Source: DATKDU01 sp035512595 (GTDB taxonomy: Bacteria > Planctomycetota > Planctomycetia > Pirellulales > Pirellulaceae). From it: DNA of 15,437 nt. Shown piece by piece: positions 13,027 through 15,437 of this stretch. The translations under genes were made by a program, and so were the position numbers. The stretch lies in assembly GCA_035512595.1 (NCBI GenBank), contig DATKDU010000213.1, forward strand, positions 1-15,437, written 5' to 3'. The notes beneath the pieces are model-generated. The model was not told the DNA's origin and searched no databases. It saw nothing but the letters and a program-made list of their open reading frames with translations. Each line of letters opens with the position of its first letter. The stretch's first letter is position 1.

Positions 13027-13432
13027 TACGAATGTATTGGTCTACCAGATGGATCAAAGCGAAGCGGTAAAGAGTCCTAAGGCCGTGGCATTATTGCGGA
13101 TGCTGGCTGCGACTCCGGTGGAGACGATCCTGCTGTGGCAGGTTGCGGCGGAATTCTTGCAGCAACTTCGTCGTTGGGAAGCAACTCGCGGTCTCAGTCG
13201 AACGCAGTGGGTAAAGGAGTTTGCTGCCGTGCGCAGCTCGTTTCGGCTTGTGATTCCGACAAGCGCCGTCCTCGACCGTTCCCTTGACCTCGCCGACCGC
13301 TATAGCCTCTCCCACTGGGACAGCATGATCGTCGCGGCTTGCATCGAGGCCGGGGTGACGAAGTTGTATACCGAGGACATGGGATCGCCGACGAAGTTCG
13401 ATTCGCTGGAGCTAGAAAACCCGTTTGTATGA
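13013..13432 (+). CDS. PIN-domain toxin (VapC-like RNase)
   Basis: A 139-residue PIN-domain protein, the likely ribonuclease toxin of the pair; VapC-type toxins cut tRNA or rRNA and stop growth when the antitoxin is lost. The acidic metal-binding set is visible: D5 in AVDTNVLVY, E47 in WQVAAEFLQQL, D103 in SHWDSMIVAA and D122 in LYTEDM. The length is usual. Its ATG lies inside the antitoxin reading frame. The pair looks less GC-rich than its neighbours, consistent with acquisition by transfer, but this was judged by eye. The target RNA cannot be predicted from sequence. Confidence 0.9.
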   Translation: MNAVDTNVLVYQMDQSEAVKSPKAVALLRMLAATPVETILLWQVAAEFLQQLRRWEATRGLSRTQWVKEFAAVRSSFRLVIPTSAVLDRSLDLADRYSLSHWDSMIVAACIEAGVTKLYTEDMGSPTKFDSLELENPFV

Positions 13433-13455
13433 CGCGCTGGCTAAGGATGATGACC

Positions 13456-15437
13456 ATGAAATGCTCGCTCCCACTCGCGCTGGCTGGATTGCTCAGCCTC
13501 GTCTCCGTGGCATCGGCCCAAACCGCCTACCCCATGCTCATGAGCGCCAAACCGGTCGCCGTGCAGGTCGGCACGTCGGGCGAATGCACCGTCAACTCGC
13601 GATACACCATGCACGGCGCCTACCAGGTGCTCGTCACCGGCAGCGGCGTTAAGGGCGAGGTGCTCCATCCGCCGGCCAAGCCGGAAGACGAGCAGAAGAA
13701 GCCCGAGCTGACGAAAATGAACGTCCGCTTCACCGCGGCGGCCGATGCTGCGCCGGGGGTGCGCGACTTCCGCATTGCCACGCCCCAAGGTGTGAGCACC
13801 GTCGGCCAACTGGTCATCGTCCGCGATCCGGTGATTGCCGAGGCCGCCAAGAACGACAAGCCGGAAGAGGCCCAGCAGGTGACGCTGCCGGCGACCCTCT
13901 GCGGCTGCGTCGAGAAGGCCGAGGACGTCGATTACTGGAAGTTTCACGCCGAGGCGGGGCAGTCGTTTGCCTTCCACGTCCGCTCGGCGCGCCTGGAAGA
14001 CTCGATCCACGACCTGCAAAACCACTGCGACCCGATCCTCACGCTCCGCAGTCCGATGGGAGCCGTCCTCGCCTCCAGCGACAACTTCTTCTTTGCCGAT
14101 CCGGTGATCGCCCACAAGTTCGAGGCGGCCGGCGACTACCTGCTCGAAATCCGGGACGTCCGTTACGAGGGGAACCAGTACTGGGAATACGTCATCGAGG
14201 CCAGCTCGCGGCCGCTGATCGAAACCACCTTCCCGCTGGCTGTCTCCCGCGGCCAGGCCAGTTCCCTCGAGCTGGTCGGGTTTCAATTGCCCTCGCCGCC
14301 GACCGCGGCCGTGACGCCGCCCGCCGATTTGCCGCTGGGAATGCACTGGCTCCCGCTGTCCATCGGCAGTGACCTTGCGGGCCCAGTGCCGCTGGTGGTG
14401 ACCGACCTGCCGCTGATGACCGAAACGAGCGAGGAAAACAACACGCCCGACAAGGCCCAGGCGGTGACCGTACCGACGGGGATAAACGGCCGGCTCGAAA
14501 CCGAGGCCGACGTTGATTGCTATTCGTTCGAGGCCAAAAAGGGCGAGTCCTTTTCGTTTGAGATCGTCGCCCGCCGCGTGCAGTCTTCGCTCGATTCGTA
14601 CCTCCGCATTCTCAACGACAAGGGGCAGCAGCTCGCGGTCAACGACGACCTGCGGCTGGGAAAACGCAACCATGCCGACTCCTGGCTGGAGAACTGGGCC
14701 GCACCGGCCGACGGAAAATACATCGTCGAAATCCGCGACATCCATCTCCGCGGCGGACCGCAGTATCCCTACCTGCTCAAGATCGAGCGCAGCGAGCCCT
14801 ATTTCGAGCTCTTCAGCGACTCCGACAAGACGCAGCTTTCCCCCGGCGGCAATGCCGTGATCTTCGTCCGCTGCGAGCGGAAGAACGACTTTGCCGGCGA
14901 GGTGCAGCTCGCCATCGACGGACTGCCGCACGGCGTGACGGCGAGCTGCGGCAAAATCCGGGCCGACGGCCAGGACGGCTGCATCGTCCTCGAGTCCGAT
15001 CACGATGCGCCGCTGAATGTCTCCGACGTCACAATCACCGGCACTGCCGCGCACGCGCTGCCGGACGGCACTTCGATCACGCTATCCGCAGTCAATGTCC
15101 CCTGCCAGGAAATCTACTTCCCCGGGGGCGGCCGCGGCCACTGGCAGGTGAAAACGCACGCCGTAGCAGTCACCGGCTACGGCGATGTCCGCCGCGTCGA
15201 TCTGTCGGACTACGACATCACGCTCAAGCCCGGCGAATCGAAAAAGATCGCCGTCACGATCGACCGCAGCCCCGGCTTCGACAAGAACGTCACCCTCGAC
15301 ATGCTCTTTCAGCACCTGGGGAACGTCTTCGGCAATTCGCTCCCCAAGGGGGTCACGCTCGACGACAAGGATGTCAAGTCGCTCCTGGCCGGTGCCGACT
15401 CGACCGGCCACCTGACCCTCAAGTGCGCCCCCGACGC
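13456..15437 (+). CDS. Secreted protein with two PPC domains, incomplete at the window edge
   Basis: Open from 13456 to the end of the window (660 complete codons, no stop reached). Three ATGs in frame lie at 13447, 13450 and 13456; the last is best, with AAGGA 8 nt upstream and a clean signal peptide (MKCSLPLALAGLLSLVSVAS, cut near AQT). Seen: an N-terminal beta-rich part (AYPMLMSAKPVAVQVGT, about 25-130), a first PPC domain (about 145-250, EDVDYWKFHAEAGQSFAF, GDYLLEIRDVRYEG), and a second PPC domain (about 328-447, ADVDCYSFEAKKGESFSF, GKYIVEIRDIHLRGG). The following part (SPGGNAVIFVRCER, LKPGESKKIAVTI) looks like more beta-sandwich modules. PPC domains are common in exported proteins and bind surfaces or substrates. 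Such proteins often lie beside DUF1549/DUF1501 genes in planctomycetes. It starts 23 bp after the toxin stop codon. Confidence 0.88.
   Translation, partial: MKCSLPLALAGLLSLVSVASAQTAYPMLMSAKPVAVQVGTSGECTVNSRYTMHGAYQVLVTGSGVKGEVLHPPAKPEDEQKKPELTKMNVRFTAAADAAPGVRDFRIATPQGVSTVGQLVIVRDPVIAEAAKNDKPEEAQQVTLPATLCGCVEKAEDVDYWKFHAEAGQSFAFHVRSARLEDSIHDLQNHCDPILTLRSPMGAVLASSDNFFFADPVIAHKFEAAGDYLLEIRDVRYEGNQYWEYVIEASSRPLIETTFPLAVSRGQASSLELVGFQLPSPPTAAVTPPADLPLGMHWLPLSIGSDLAGPVPLVVTDLPLMTETSEENNTPDKAQAVTVPTGINGRLETEADVDCYSFEAKKGESFSFEIVARRVQSSLDSYLRILNDKGQQLAVNDDLRLGKRNHADSWLENWAAPADGKYIVEIRDIHLRGGPQYPYLLKIERSEPYFELFSDSDKTQLSPGGNAVIFVRCERKNDFAGEVQLAIDGLPHGVTASCGKIRADGQDGCIVLESDHDAPLNVSDVTITGTAAHALPDGTSITLSAVNVPCQEIYFPGGGRGHWQVKTHAVAVTGYGDVRRVDLSDYDITLKPGESKKIAVTIDRSPGFDKNVTLDMLFQHLGNVFGNSLPKGVTLDDKDVKSLLAGADSTGHLTLKCAPD

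Noticed and set aside
13441..15054. Open frame of 537 codons on the minus strand at the right end
   Set aside because: The plus-strand frame here gives a signal peptide and two PPC domains and stays open to the edge, so the minus-strand frame is a shadow.

Overview
The window reads as a stretch of planctomycete chromosome, most likely from the Pirellulales or a related order. Evidence: a DUF1549/DUF1553 protein with Big_2 and cytochrome-like motifs, a PPC-domain secreted protein of the kind found beside such genes, an isochorismatase-ThuA fusion with a signal peptide, a stand-alone Ser/Thr protein kinase, GC-rich coding DNA with many long antisense shadow frames, and planctomycete-style dispersed palindromic repeats. 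No tRNA, rRNA, CRISPR array, insertion sequence or phage gene was seen.

Layout. Minus strand, 99-3268: a short secreted protein that looks truncated (99-419) behind a small coupled ORF (430-591), whose upstream region holds a (GA)10 tract; a secreted protein of unknown function (995-1450); a soluble Ser/Thr kinase (1633-2508); a two-helix membrane protein (2699-2959); and a tiny secreted protein (3077-3268). Plus strand from 3581: uvrB (nucleotide excision repair), a repeat-rich intergenic region, an ABC-F ATPase, an isochorismatase-ThuA fusion, a small membrane-anchored protein, a large DUF1549/DUF1553 protein, an AF2212-like antitoxin with a PIN toxin, and a PPC-domain secreted protein that runs off the right edge.

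How the genes relate. uvrB and the ABC-F gene are housekeeping genes (DNA repair, ribosome-associated ATPase) and need not act together. The DUF1549/DUF1553 protein and the PPC protein are probably exported and belong to the planctomycete surface/catabolic repertoire. The antitoxin-toxin pair lies between them, as if it entered an existing gene neighbourhood.

The most unusual content is the repeat DNA. Three palindrome-like elements lie in frame inside conserved genes: two in the ABC-F gene and one in the Big_2-like domain of the DUF1549 protein. They add 20-43 residues without breaking the frame. A second family, degenerate 15-bp units of GGACAGAATCAT type, occupies two intergenic gaps. A third candidate system is the (GA)10 tract between a well-formed ribosome site plus ATG and a small secreted-type ORF, where loss of one repeat unit would join the two frames. 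A recurrent TAGAAT/TACAAT box lies 41-46 nt before three separate start codons.
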